DNA of 64,000 nt from Spirochaetales bacterium (lineage in GTDB: Bacteria > Spirochaetota > Spirochaetia > JABEVK01). The translations under genes and the position numbers were made by a program. Positions 45,480 through 53,248 of this stretch are shown here, piece after piece. The stretch is taken from assembly GCA_947478845.1 (NCBI GenBank), contig CANJXC010000015.1, positions 22,751 to 86,750 on the forward strand. Direction: 5' to 3'. The notes below the pieces were generated by a model. It saw only the letters and a program-made list of their open reading frames with translations, ran no database searches and had not been told where the DNA came from. Numbering within the stretch: position 1 is the stretch's first letter; each line of letters starts with the position of its first letter.

Positions 45480-46023
45480 GTCGCTGAATCCCGGGCGTCC
45501 GACTTCGCCTCAGAGCCGCCTGCGGTGCTCACATACTTTTTCGTATGCTGCGCTCCTCGGCGGGTCTTCGGCTTTGTCAGCCGTCCCGGGCTTCAGCGAC
45601 TCCCACCAGACGCTCGGGCGTCCGACTTCGCCTCAGAGCCGCCTGCGGTGCTCACATACTTTTTCGTATGCTGCGTTCCTCGGCGGGTCTTCGGCTTTGT
45701 CAGCCGTCCCGGGCTTCAGCGACTCCTATCAGACGCTCGGGCGTCCGACTTCGCCTCAGAGCCGCCTGCGGTGCTCACATACTTTTTCGTATGCTCTGCT
45801 CCTCGGCGGGTCTTCGGCTTTGTCGGCCGTCCCGGGCTTCAGCGACTCCCACCAGACACTCGGGCGTCTGACTTCGCCTCAGAGCCGCCTGTGGTGCTCA
45901 CATACTCGCACGTATGCTGCGCTCCTCGGCGGGTCTTCGGCTTTGTCAGCCGTCCCGGGATTCAGCGACTCCCACCAGACGCTCGGGCGTCCGACTTCGC
46001 CTCAGAGCCGCCTGCGGTGCTCA
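45478..46023. repeat. 123-bp tandem repeat array with inverted left end
   Basis: Four complete 123-bp units begin at 45493, 45616, 45739 and 45862, with a fifth partial copy from 45985 to about 46022, all starting GGGCGTCCGACTTCGCCTC. Each unit contains hairpins: CATAC-N6-GTATG and CGGCT-N5-AGCCG; unit 4 changes the loop of the first (TTTTTC to TCGCAC) but keeps the stem, and unit 3 changes the second to a wobble-compatible form. The left flank 45478-45495 is an exact 18-bp reverse complement of 45954-45971 in unit 4. The array runs from the pyk stop codon to the stop codon of an Rpn nuclease gene. Because 123 is divisible by 3, long open frames appear in all plus-strand frames, but they look non-coding. 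This fills the entire interval between the two genes. Confidence 0.92.
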
Positions 46024-47019
46024 GTTAGTGGGCTTACGGGTCGGGAGGTCAGTTACGGTGAGGCCGGTGATTTCTAAGACCTCGGCTAAGGGCATACCGC
46101 GGGAGAGCAGCTTTTCGGCCAACTGTATCGACCTGTTTCGTTCGCCCTCGGCAACCCCTTGAGCCATACCTTGAGCCATACCTTGAGCCATACCTTGATC
46201 CATACCTTGAGCAATCCCTTGAGCAATCCCTTGAGCAATCCCTTGGGCAGTCCCCTCGGCTAATCCAGCGGCAAGGCCAGCTTCGCGGCCTTCCTGCAGG
46301 CCTTTTACCTGAGCATCCCAAAGAAACTGGGCATTATCTGCCTGTTCTTTCATCCTCGCCTTGTAGGCCATCCGGGCTTCGGAGTCTTTTTCGTAACGGT
46401 AATAACGGTCGGCAAGTTCCTGAATGCTATGGTTTTTCTTGAGTAGAACAATCATTGGACCCTCCAATTCGTCGAGATGTTTCAGAGCGTACAGCCAGTC
46501 AGCCAAGTCGGATCGGTCATCCTGGGGCAGTTTCTTCAATTCCAGATAATGCATTACACAGTCGTCGGTCAAGCACACCTCAGGGTTACTGCTTTCTCGT
46601 AGCTGGAAAGTAGAGTGGTAGGAGATCGAATCGGGAAACAGATTGAAGTTCAAGATACTCACGCTCACAACGGGCATCAGCTTTGTGTATTTGTCACCCT
46701 CTTCGATCTGCTCCGAATAGCTGTGGGCCCAATAGTAGAGGCTCCGCTCGCCATATTCCGACTGGCTGCGCACCTGAACCTCAACATTGACCACGGTACC
46801 ATCGGGAGATTTGGCCTTAATGTCGATGATGGTGGGTTTCGCTGAATAGTACTCCCTCTCGCCAATGGGGTTGATGATCTCGAGCGAGGTGAACTCCTCC
46901 ATCCCTGCGTGGCGCTGCACGGCGTTAATAAAAGCCCGCAAGATCTCCGTGCTGCTCTTGGCACCAAAAAGGTATTTGAACACAACATCGCTGGTCGCAA
47001 GAATCCGTGACATGTCCAT
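46021..47019 (-). CDS. Rpn family recombination-promoting nuclease (PD-(D/E)XK)
   Basis: A 332-aa protein of the Rpn/PDDEXK_2 group. N-terminal nuclease core: SDVVFKYLFG (around 10-19), then PTIIDIKAKS and VNVEVQV supplying the D...E-x-Q catalytic pattern, and a LYYWAHSYSEQI helix. The C-terminal half is helical and contains a run of AQGI/AQGM tetrapeptides encoded by eight 12-nt repeats. Known Rpn proteins are DNA endonucleases that promote RecA-independent recombination and were long annotated as transposases. AGGAG precedes ATG 47019. Its stop abuts the 123-bp array; a paralogue lies at the window end. Confidence 0.88.
   Translation of the reverse strand: MDMSRILATSDVVFKYLFGAKSSTEILRAFINAVQRHAGMEEFTSLEIINPIGEREYYSAKPTIIDIKAKSPDGTVVNVEVQVRSQSEYGERSLYYWAHSYSEQIEEGDKYTKLMPVVSVSILNFNLFPDSISYHSTFQLRESSNPEVCLTDDCVMHYLELKKLPQDDRSDLADWLYALKHLDELEGPMIVLLKKNHSIQELADRYYRYEKDSEARMAYKARMKEQADNAQFLWDAQVKGLQEGREAGLAAGLAEGTAQGIAQGIAQGIAQGMDQGMAQGMAQGMAQGVAEGERNRSIQLAEKLLSRGMPLAEVLEITGLTVTDLPTRKPTN
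46159..46254 (-). repeat. 12-nt tandem repeat tract inside the Rpn nuclease gene
   Basis: Eight 12-nt units on the plus strand: three TTGAGCCATACC, one TTGATCCATACC, three TTGAGCAATCCC and one TTGGGCAGTCCC. They encode (A/D)QG(M/I)-type tetrapeptides, so unit gain or loss keeps the frame. Confidence 0.95.
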
Positions 47020-47174
47020 AGTTTACTCCTTCCCTGAAAAACGGGGAAGAAAAGACTTTTGCTTGCATCAACGCACGGAAGGGGGGTTGCGGGGGCTCCG
47101 CTAGGGGTTAACCCTTGCCGGTGATCGTTAAAGGGCTCGTGCTCTAAGGGCAGGGCAGACTCCGGCCGTCGGGG

Positions 47175-47206
47175 CAAAAAAAGAGCCACCCTTTCGGGTG
47201 GCTCTT
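47175..47206 (-). terminator. Rho-independent terminator of the outer-membrane protein gene
   Basis: Perfect 11-bp stem, 47181-47191 with 47196-47206, TTTC loop, followed on the minus strand by seven T residues (A-run 47176-47182 on the plus strand). It ends transcription from the gene at 47244-48440. The remaining interval to the Rpn start (47037-47174) holds no gene; I see only a 10-bp palindrome GGGTTAACCC at 47105-47114. Confidence 0.92.
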
Positions 47207-47243
47207 AAAGGCCTAGAGGAGCTGGAAGAACCAGCTGTTTGCC

Positions 47244-48440
47244 TTAGTAAGCGATGTCGGCAGAAACAGTAACCAGACCCTGCTTTCCGGCCACCAAGTT
47301 CTTGGTGGTGTAGTTGGCATTGAAGGTCACGCCGTCGATGAGCTTGGTGAGGTTGGCACCAGCGGTGACGTTCAGGTCGGTGCTTCCAACGATGGTCGAA
47401 GTGACGTAGGGAGAAACTCCGTCAACAATGTCGGGCAATTCCAAGTCGGCGAACACGGTGTAGTCAGTCGTTTTGGACACATCGGCCAAGTACACCGTAG
47501 TGCGCAAGGTGGCAATACCGAGCAGTTCCTTACCAAGCTTCAACTGGATGCCTTCGCTGATCACGCTGCCAGTGGACAGGAAACCAGTGACCGACTGCAG
47601 ATTGAAACCGGTCAGAAGGGGCAGGTTGACGTTCACGGTAGCCTGCTGCACCGATGTTGCCAGGTTCAGGTTGGCGGTGACGCCCACGCTGAGCAACTTC
47701 TCAATGGCGTAACCCACATTGACCGAAGCTCCCGAGATGTTAGTCGAAGCGGTGCCACCAGCGTAGGAAGCGCCGAAGCTGAGTCCGGGGATCAGTGTCG
47801 AGTCAAGAGCGAGTCCGGCCTTGTACTCGAAGGTCTGTGTACCGCTGGTATTCTCGTAGTTGAGGAGATTGCCGTAGTCGAGGGTAATGGCAGCCAGGCC
47901 GGGGAGTGTGTAAACCAGTTCGAGTCCACCGGTCGAAGTCAGGGGATCGGCAGTCAAGGCAATTCCACCTACGGTGATGCTAGTACTGCCAGTAGAGTTG
48001 GTGTACAGGGTTCCATCTTCGAGGGTTACAGCGTCCAAGGTGCCGATCGAAGAATCGGTCACTCCGGCAATCTTGATGGCCAAATCGCCTAAAACAATCT
48101 TGGCGTAATCAAAGGTAACGTCTTCCTCAACAGCACCAACGCCATCAATAGGGGCACCACTGAACCCTAAGCGGAACGAGGCACTGATCTGGCCGGGCTT
48201 GTCGGTCACCGCTTTGCTGGCATCGGTGTCACCGTCCACGTCACCAATCAAGTTGAGGTAGAGGCTTGCAGAAGCATCATTCTTGATGCCGTAATAGCCG
48301 GTATCTAGGTCATAGCCGAAGGTCGACTTGCCTTCTGCTGCGACAACTGCCTTGAGGGGCCCGGCCACTTCCATGTCTGCAGCGAAGGCAAACGAGGAAA
48401 CAGCCAGCAGGCCCAGGAAAGAAAGAGCGACTTTCTTCAT
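47244..48440 (-). CDS. Putative outer-membrane beta-barrel protein
   Basis: A 398-aa exported protein: type I signal peptide (KVALSFLGLLAVSSFAFA, cleavage after AFA), then long runs of alternating residues with many Gly, Thr, Ser, Val and aromatic strand ends, closing with LVTVSADIAY (terminal Tyr, compatible with barrel insertion). The style (many Leu-rich amphipathic strands, no Cys) is like abundant spirochaetal barrel proteins, but I cannot name a family. AAGGAG precedes ATG 48440; it has its own AT-rich promoter region and a strong terminator, which suggests high, monocistronic expression. Confidence 0.72.
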   Translation of the reverse strand: MKKVALSFLGLLAVSSFAFAADMEVAGPLKAVVAAEGKSTFGYDLDTGYYGIKNDASASLYLNLIGDVDGDTDASKAVTDKPGQISASFRLGFSGAPIDGVGAVEEDVTFDYAKIVLGDLAIKIAGVTDSSIGTLDAVTLEDGTLYTNSTGSTSITVGGIALTADPLTSTGGLELVYTLPGLAAITLDYGNLLNYENTSGTQTFEYKAGLALDSTLIPGLSFGASYAGGTASTNISGASVNVGYAIEKLLSVGVTANLNLATSVQQATVNVNLPLLTGFNLQSVTGFLSTGSVISEGIQLKLGKELLGIATLRTTVYLADVSKTTDYTVFADLELPDIVDGVSPYVTSTIVGSTDLNVTAGANLTKLIDGVTFNANYTTKNLVAGKQGLVTVSADIAY

Positions 48441-48738
48441 CTAGTACTCCTTGGAAAATCAAAATGATGTAATACACATCCGTATTTTATATCCCCTCTA
48501 CGAGAGGAAGGCCCATCTATATGCGCTTACTTTATTTGAACACGGTAGTTTGGGTTTGACAAGGGTTTTTTTGCGTTTTTTGCCTTTTTAGGCCTAATAG
48601 ACGAACTTTTTTGTTGGAGCATATTATTAACTCTATTTGGATAAACAAGTTACTAGATGAACAAAACGTAACAATTTGTTTATGCGAATAATGTGATGAA
48701 GCGCTTTTGAGGAACAATAGATGACTCCAAGAGACTCT
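48441..48738 (-). promoter_or_regulatory. AT-rich upstream region with promoter of the outer-membrane protein gene
   Basis: Nearly 300 bp without a gene, markedly more AT-rich than the rest of the window. Minus-strand promoter candidate: TTGTCA (48562-48557), 17-bp spacer, TCAAAT (48539-48534). The long leader would carry a small hairpin CCTCT-N3-AGAGG (48495-48507). Upstream lie A/T tracts (for example around 48568-48590 and 48609-48615) that could act as an UP element or bend DNA. An open frame of 61 codons here is probably chance. Confidence 0.5.
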
Positions 48739-49926
48739 TCAGGACAAATCCTGCAGGGCAACCAACCAGTTTGGTCGAAGCTCTGCGGCCTCAAAATCGG
48801 GTAGAGCCTCCAAATGGCGATTCAGGGCCAGACGTTGGTCGTCGGTCAGGCACAGCTCGAGGTGGGCCGGAAGGTTTTGAAATACCTGCGCCAACCGGGT
48901 GGCAGACAGGCCGTCGCTGGTGCGCCAGCCTGTGAGGAAGTGCTCTAGAAGGTATTCCGGGGCGGTAAGGAGCTCCTCGGTGCGCGCACTTTCTCCCCCT
49001 GTCAGCCAAGGGAAAAGCCGGTCGTTGCGGGTTCGCAGCGGACGATACTCACCCTTGGCATCACGGGCAACTAAGTTTCCCTCGGCCCCTGGTCCAAGGC
49101 CCATCCAGTGGTCCATGCGCCAGTACACGGGATTGTGAAGCGAACGGTTTCCCGGTCGGGCAAAGTTGGAGATCTCGTACCATTCAAAGCCATGGTGTTC
49201 CAAATGAGACTTGGCGCTGAGCCAGAGTTGGTCTTGCATCGGGGCCGAGGCGGCGGTGAGTTTCTTGCTGCTGATAAGGGAATGCAGGGCCGTTTCGGGT
49301 TCAACAATAAGGCTGTAGAGGCTCACGTGCGGAGGTTCAAACGCAAGAAGGGTTTCGAGGTCGCTCTTGAGTTCCCTCCAGGTTTGCCCCTGGCCGCCTG
49401 CCTCGCCGGGAAGTCCAGTCATCAAGTCGGCACTCCAGGAACCCCTCCAGTGCCGGGAGAGCAATTCGAGGGCACGAAGGTTGGTCTCGCGGGTACACCA
49501 GCGCCCGAGCAGTTGCAACCGCTCGGTGGAGAAGCTTTGGAGGCCCACACTGAGCCGGTTGACTCCGGCCTCAGCAAGTTCTGCCAGCAGTTCTGGAGTC
49601 ACGTTTTCGGGATTGACCTCAAAGCCCACCTCCTGCCAGCTACCCGAAACCCCAAGTGCGTCATTAAGTCGGGAGAAGAACGGGACTATCTGGTTGGGCG
49701 GAATAATTCCTGGTGTGCCGCCCCCGAGATATAAAGTGTGAAAACGAGGCTCGATGCCTTCGCGCGTGCACCGCTCCAACTCGCGCGAGGCCTCGGCAAC
49801 AATGGCATCCAAAGTTTTCTGAAGCAACGCCGGTGACCAACCGGTCTCAAACACAAAGTTGCAGTAACGGCACCGGTAGTCGCAAAAGGGAATGTGCACG
49901 TACACCGACATCGGAAGGGGGATCAC
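48739..49926 (-). CDS. hemW: HemW-like radical SAM protein (heme chaperone / coproporphyrinogen oxidase-like)
   Basis: A 395-aa radical SAM protein. The cluster motif is CDYRCRYCNF (CxxxCxxC) within an N-terminal SVYVHIPFC block; HTLYLGGGTPG follows (around 65) and VGLQSFSTERLQLLGR around 150, with a HemN C-terminal domain. The presence of the fourth Cys-containing variant of HemN (CxxxCxxCxC) is excluded by N-F after the third Cys, so HemW-type heme trafficking is preferred to oxygen-independent coproporphyrinogen oxidation. GTG 49926 is chosen because TTTTCA-N17-TAGCAT (49961-49933) predicts +1 exactly there; ATG 49911 is an alternative. No Shine-Dalgarno sequence for either. Confidence 0.85.
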   Translation of the reverse strand: MIPLPMSVYVHIPFCDYRCRYCNFVFETGWSPALLQKTLDAIVAEASRELERCTREGIEPRFHTLYLGGGTPGIIPPNQIVPFFSRLNDALGVSGSWQEVGFEVNPENVTPELLAELAEAGVNRLSVGLQSFSTERLQLLGRWCTRETNLRALELLSRHWRGSWSADLMTGLPGEAGGQGQTWRELKSDLETLLAFEPPHVSLYSLIVEPETALHSLISSKKLTAASAPMQDQLWLSAKSHLEHHGFEWYEISNFARPGNRSLHNPVYWRMDHWMGLGPGAEGNLVARDAKGEYRPLRTRNDRLFPWLTGGESARTEELLTAPEYLLEHFLTGWRTSDGLSATRLAQVFQNLPAHLELCLTDDQRLALNRHLEALPDFEAAELRPNWLVALQDLS

Positions 49927-49971
49927 CCTGACATGCTACGCCAAACCCTTCACGTTGAAAAAGAGGAGGGC

Positions 49972-51090
49972 TTGATCTACGCTGATGCGATGAAACTGTC
50001 GAATCCCCTGCCCGATGAGGCACTTTCGGAAGCTTCCCGAATTACTGTTACCGAAGCTTTGGGAGTGGCCCCCGGAGAGCGGGTGCTCATCATCACCAAT
50101 CCGCTTGCCGACGTGGATGAGATTTCGCGCTACCTCTACCATTGGGTGCGCGAAGTGGGCGGGGTTCCCAACCTTTTATGGCAAGAGCCCAAAACCCTGC
50201 TCGACCCCATGGACAAAGCCGTACGCGCAGCCCTGCTCTCGGAACCCGAGGTGTATATTTCGATTTCGGCAAACAAGCTCGGCAAAGACGTGGAAGGCGT
50301 GGCCAAGCCTTACCTTGCTCCCGACGGGACGCCCTACAACAGCCTTCCGATGTTCCTGATCAACGGCAAAAAGTGCACCCGAGGCTTCTGGAGCCCAGGA
50401 ATCACCCGACACTTGTACGCCAAGACCGTTCCGGTGAATTACCGGCGCCTGAAGGCCGATTGCCAGTGGCTGGCCGAGAGGCTTACCAAGGCGGTGGCGG
50501 TGCGCATCACCTCCCCGGGTGGAACCGAAGTGACGTTTTCGGTGAACGGAAGAGAGGCCAAGCTCGACGACGGCGATTTCCGGCTCCCGGGCGCGGGTGG
50601 CAACCTTCCTGCGGGCGAGGCCTTCATCTCGCCGGTCAACGGTAGCACCGAGGGGCGCATCGTGTACGATGGTTCGATGAGCACTAAAGACGGCACCCTG
50701 TTTTTGTACCACCCCATCACCGTGGAGTTCGAGGAGGGCTACATCAGCCAAATTGCCGGGGGAGAAGAAGCCGAAGCTCTGGCCGAAACAATCCGCGAAG
50801 GGGAAGAAAAAGCAGATGCCCTATCTGACAAAGCTGAGGAATACCGACGCAACGCACGCCACCTCGGAGAACTGGGCATCGGAGTGAACCCACTGGCCGG
50901 CATCACCGGCAACATGCTTGTGGATGAGAAGGCCGCACGCACCTGCCACCTCGCCATCGGCAGCAACTACGACAACGACGGGCCAGCCCTCATTCATCTC
51001 GACGGACTGGTCAAAGAGCCGACCATCGAGCTCGAAATGGACGATGGCACGCGGCTGGTGCTGATGGAAGACGGCGAGATGAAGCGATGA
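49972..51090 (+). CDS. M29-like aminopeptidase (AmpS/aminopeptidase T type)
   Basis: A protein of about 372 aa whose plan matches M29 metallo-aminopeptidases: N-terminal GVAPGERVLIITNPLADVDE, a central LPAGEAFISPVNGSTEGRIV (the E of which is a metal ligand in the family), and C-terminal ARTCHLAIGSNYDNDGPALIHLD with candidate His/Asp ligands. It should remove N-terminal residues from peptides in the cytosol; specificity unknown. TTG 49972 is favoured by AGAGGAGGG just upstream (49962-49970), but the spacing is short; ATG 49990 is the alternative. Divergent from hemW; GNAT gene overlaps by 4 bp. Confidence 0.75.
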   Translation: MIYADAMKLSNPLPDEALSEASRITVTEALGVAPGERVLIITNPLADVDEISRYLYHWVREVGGVPNLLWQEPKTLLDPMDKAVRAALLSEPEVYISISANKLGKDVEGVAKPYLAPDGTPYNSLPMFLINGKKCTRGFWSPGITRHLYAKTVPVNYRRLKADCQWLAERLTKAVAVRITSPGGTEVTFSVNGREAKLDDGDFRLPGAGGNLPAGEAFISPVNGSTEGRIVYDGSMSTKDGTLFLYHPITVEFEEGYISQIAGGEEAEALAETIREGEEKADALSDKAEEYRRNARHLGELGIGVNPLAGITGNMLVDEKAARTCHLAIGSNYDNDGPALIHLDGLVKEPTIELEMDDGTRLVLMEDGEMKR

Positions 51091-51725
51091 TTGTTCCCTA
51101 CGAACTGAAGTACCGCAAAGCCCTGATCGAGATTTGCTGGCGGACGGGCTTCTACGGAAAAGACCTGACAGGGACAGACCTCTTTCACGACAAGGAAGTG
51201 TTTGCCCTTTGCTTCTGCTTGCATTACGTCGAGTTTGCCCCTGAGCTGGCCTATATAGCCCTTGATGAGACCGGTAAAGCCATCGGCTATGTGCTCGGTG
51301 CGGCCGATACCCGGGCCCAAAAGGCCAGTTTTGTGAGCACCATGCTTCCACGCATTGGGAGGCATTTGTTTTTCAACACCTTCTGGATAGACCGCGAAGA
51401 CTACCTCAAGATGCGCGCGTGGGCCCAAAGCCGGAAACGACCGCGTCTGGACGAAGAGTTTTTGCTCCACTACCCTGCCCATCTGCACATCAACCTGCTT
51501 CCGGGCTATCAGGGACAAGGACATGGAACCGCGCTGATGGCGAAGTTGCTCGAAGAGTTTAAGGCCCGCGGCGTGCCAGGAGTGCATTTGGGCACCAACA
51601 GCGCCAACGAGAAGGCGGTTCCGTTTTACAAGAAGCTGGGTTTTGAGTTGCTCGATGAAAAACCAGGCGACATGTGGGGAGCCGGTGGCGACCTAAAGTC
51701 CCTTGTTTTCGGGAAGAAGCTGTAG
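51087..51725 (+). CDS. GNAT family N-acetyltransferase
   Basis: A 212-aa acyltransferase. The acetyl-CoA-binding motif A is visible as LLPGYQGQGHGTALMAKL (around 138-155), followed by HLGTNSANEKAVPFYKKLGF, the classic motif B. Long N-terminal part of some 100 residues precedes the core. Similar proteins acetylate small amines or N-acetylglucosamine-type substrates; none is indicated here. ATGA overlap with the peptidase gene. A G/C-rich hairpin (51737-51750) follows without a T-tract. Confidence 0.87.
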   Translation: MIVPYELKYRKALIEICWRTGFYGKDLTGTDLFHDKEVFALCFCLHYVEFAPELAYIALDETGKAIGYVLGAADTRAQKASFVSTMLPRIGRHLFFNTFWIDREDYLKMRAWAQSRKRPRLDEEFLLHYPAHLHINLLPGYQGQGHGTALMAKLLEEFKARGVPGVHLGTNSANEKAVPFYKKLGFELLDEKPGDMWGAGGDLKSLVFGKKL

Positions 51726-51794
51726 CGAAAAATTGGGGGGGGACTCCCCCTCACCCTCCCTTTCTGGTAAAACTCTGCACAGGAGTTCCCCTCT

Positions 51795-52412
51795 ATGCTT
51801 AATGTTATCACTCTGGACTTGGAAGGGGTTTTGGTCCCTGAAATCTGGATCGAGTTTTCCAAGATTACGAATATCCCCGAGCTGAAGCTCACAACTCGCG
51901 ATGTGCCAGACTATGACGTTTTGATGCAGAAACGGATAGGCCTGCTGAAAGACCACGGCTTGAGGCTGGCCGATATTCAGGCCGTGATAAGGCAGATGGA
52001 GCCTATGGAGGGCGCCCGGGAGTTTCTCGACGCCTTGCGGGCACGCACGCAGGTGGTAATTCTCAGCGATACTTTTACCCAGTTTGCAGGTCCGCTAATG
52101 GAAAAACTCGGTAGGCCGGCCATTTTTTGCAACACGCTCAATGTCGATGCTCACGGCGCGGTGACGGGCTACCAACTGCGTCAGAAGGACGGCAAAACCA
52201 AAGCCGTGAAGGCCTTCCATTCCATGGGTCTTCAGGTGTTCGCAGCCGGCGACAGCTACAACGATACAGGGATGCTGCAGGAGGCCGACGCAGGATTTTT
52301 CTTTTGCCCGCCTGAGGGCATTGTGACCCAATTTCCCCAGCTCCCGGTGACCTGGAACTACACCGAACTGGCCGCCGCTTTTGAGCCTCATTTGAAAGGA
52401 GTCGGACAATGA
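51795..52412 (+). CDS. thrH: ThrH: phosphoserine phosphatase / homoserine phosphotransferase
   Basis: A 205-aa HAD protein closely matching the ThrH pattern: N-terminal TLDLEGVLVPEIWIEFS with nucleophile D8, then TTRDVPDYDVLMQKR, VVILSDTFTQF and AAGDSYNDTGML. In Pseudomonas ThrH dephosphorylates phosphoserine and can transfer the phosphate to homoserine, so it serves Ser and Thr synthesis. AGGAG precedes ATG 51795. It overlaps uppP by 4 bp. Confidence 0.92.
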   Translation: MLNVITLDLEGVLVPEIWIEFSKITNIPELKLTTRDVPDYDVLMQKRIGLLKDHGLRLADIQAVIRQMEPMEGAREFLDALRARTQVVILSDTFTQFAGPLMEKLGRPAIFCNTLNVDAHGAVTGYQLRQKDGKTKAVKAFHSMGLQVFAAGDSYNDTGMLQEADAGFFFCPPEGIVTQFPQLPVTWNYTELAAAFEPHLKGVGQ

Positions 52413-53248
52413 ACGATTTTCTGAGCGCGGCCCTTTTGGGTGTGCTGGAAGGCTTTACAGAGTTCTTGCCGGTAAGTTCTACCGGCCATCTCGTGATTGC
52501 CAACCAGTTTGTGTATTTCGCCAACCCCCAGTTTACCAAGATGTTTGACATTGTGATCCAGCTGGGAGCTATTTTGGCGGTTGCGTTGGTGTTTTGGAAG
52601 CGCCTGTTGCCCTGGGGCAAGCATGTGGAGGCCGCGGGTGGCAGTTCCAAGGTCTGGGGCCTGTGGCTAAACTCCATTATCGCGTTTGTGCCCACAGGTA
52701 TCGCCGCTTTGTTGCTTAAGGATGTGGTCGAAGCCACGCTGATGACCCCGGTCGTGGTGGCTTCGACGCTCATTTTTTATGGTGTGGTGTTCCTGTTCAT
52801 CGAAAGGTTCGCCCCCAAGCCTAAAGTCACTGATGTAGCCGAACTCGGCTGGAAACTGGCCCTGGCCATCGGCTTTATTCAGATACTTAGCTTGGTGCCC
52901 GGAACGAGCCGCAGTGGTATCACGATCATCGGAGCCCTATTGTTGGGGGTCGGCCGGGTAGCGGCTACTGAGTTCACGTTCTTTTTGGCCCTGCCTACCA
53001 TGGGAGTTGCCACGCTCTATTCGCTGTATAAATACCTAAAGGATGCCCCTTTGGGCTTCACAGGCACCGAACTCGGTTCGCTGATGGTCGGTTTCGTGGT
53101 GGCGTTTTTTGTGGCGTGGGCGGTCATCGTGGGGTTTGTCAAGTTTGTGCAGAACAACAACTTCGTGGCCTTTGGTGTCTACCGCATCGTGCTGGGCGCT
53201 GCCGTGTTGGCCCTGCTCTCGATGGGAATGTTGGGAGCTGCGGCTTAG
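52409..53248 (+). CDS. uppP: Undecaprenyl-diphosphate phosphatase
   Basis: A 279-aa polytopic membrane enzyme recycling undecaprenyl diphosphate to the monophosphate carrier for peptidoglycan and other envelope polymers. Both active-site motifs are visible: GVLEGFTEFLPVSSTGHL (around 11-28) and VPGTSRSGITIIG (around 163-175). ATGA overlap with thrH; AAAGGAG just upstream. Convergent with the double-receiver gene, overlapping 4 bp. Confidence 0.95.
   Translation: MNDFLSAALLGVLEGFTEFLPVSSTGHLVIANQFVYFANPQFTKMFDIVIQLGAILAVALVFWKRLLPWGKHVEAAGGSSKVWGLWLNSIIAFVPTGIAALLLKDVVEATLMTPVVVASTLIFYGVVFLFIERFAPKPKVTDVAELGWKLALAIGFIQILSLVPGTSRSGITIIGALLLGVGRVAATEFTFFLALPTMGVATLYSLYKYLKDAPLGFTGTELGSLMVGFVVAFFVAWAVIVGFVKFVQNNNFVAFGVYRIVLGAAVLALLSMGMLGAAA

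Noticed and set aside
45478..46023. CRISPR array
   Set aside because: Units are 123 bp and contiguous with no unique spacers; no cas genes nearby.
45525..46077. Three overlapping plus-strand open frames of 108-167 codons with 41-residue repeats
   Set aside because: They arise from the 123-bp array, whose unit length is a multiple of three, so every frame without a stop in one unit stays open. No start with a ribosome-binding site, and the peptides look arbitrary (Arg/Pro/Ser-rich).
46021..47019. Insertion sequence with transposase
   Set aside because: Rpn proteins were once named transposases, but there are no terminal inverted repeats or target duplications around the gene; the inverted 18-bp match belongs to the adjacent repeat array.
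46677..47189. 170-codon minus frame overlapping the Rpn gene and the terminator
   Set aside because: It is out of frame with the Rpn gene, starts in the terminator hairpin and has no SD.
48532..48717. 61-codon frame in the AT-rich gap
   Set aside because: It lies on the promoter region of the outer-membrane protein gene, has no SD and no recognisable features.
51737..51750. Terminator after the GNAT gene
   Set aside because: A GGGGG/CCCCC hairpin with a 4-nt loop is present but is followed by C/T-mixed sequence, not a T-run.
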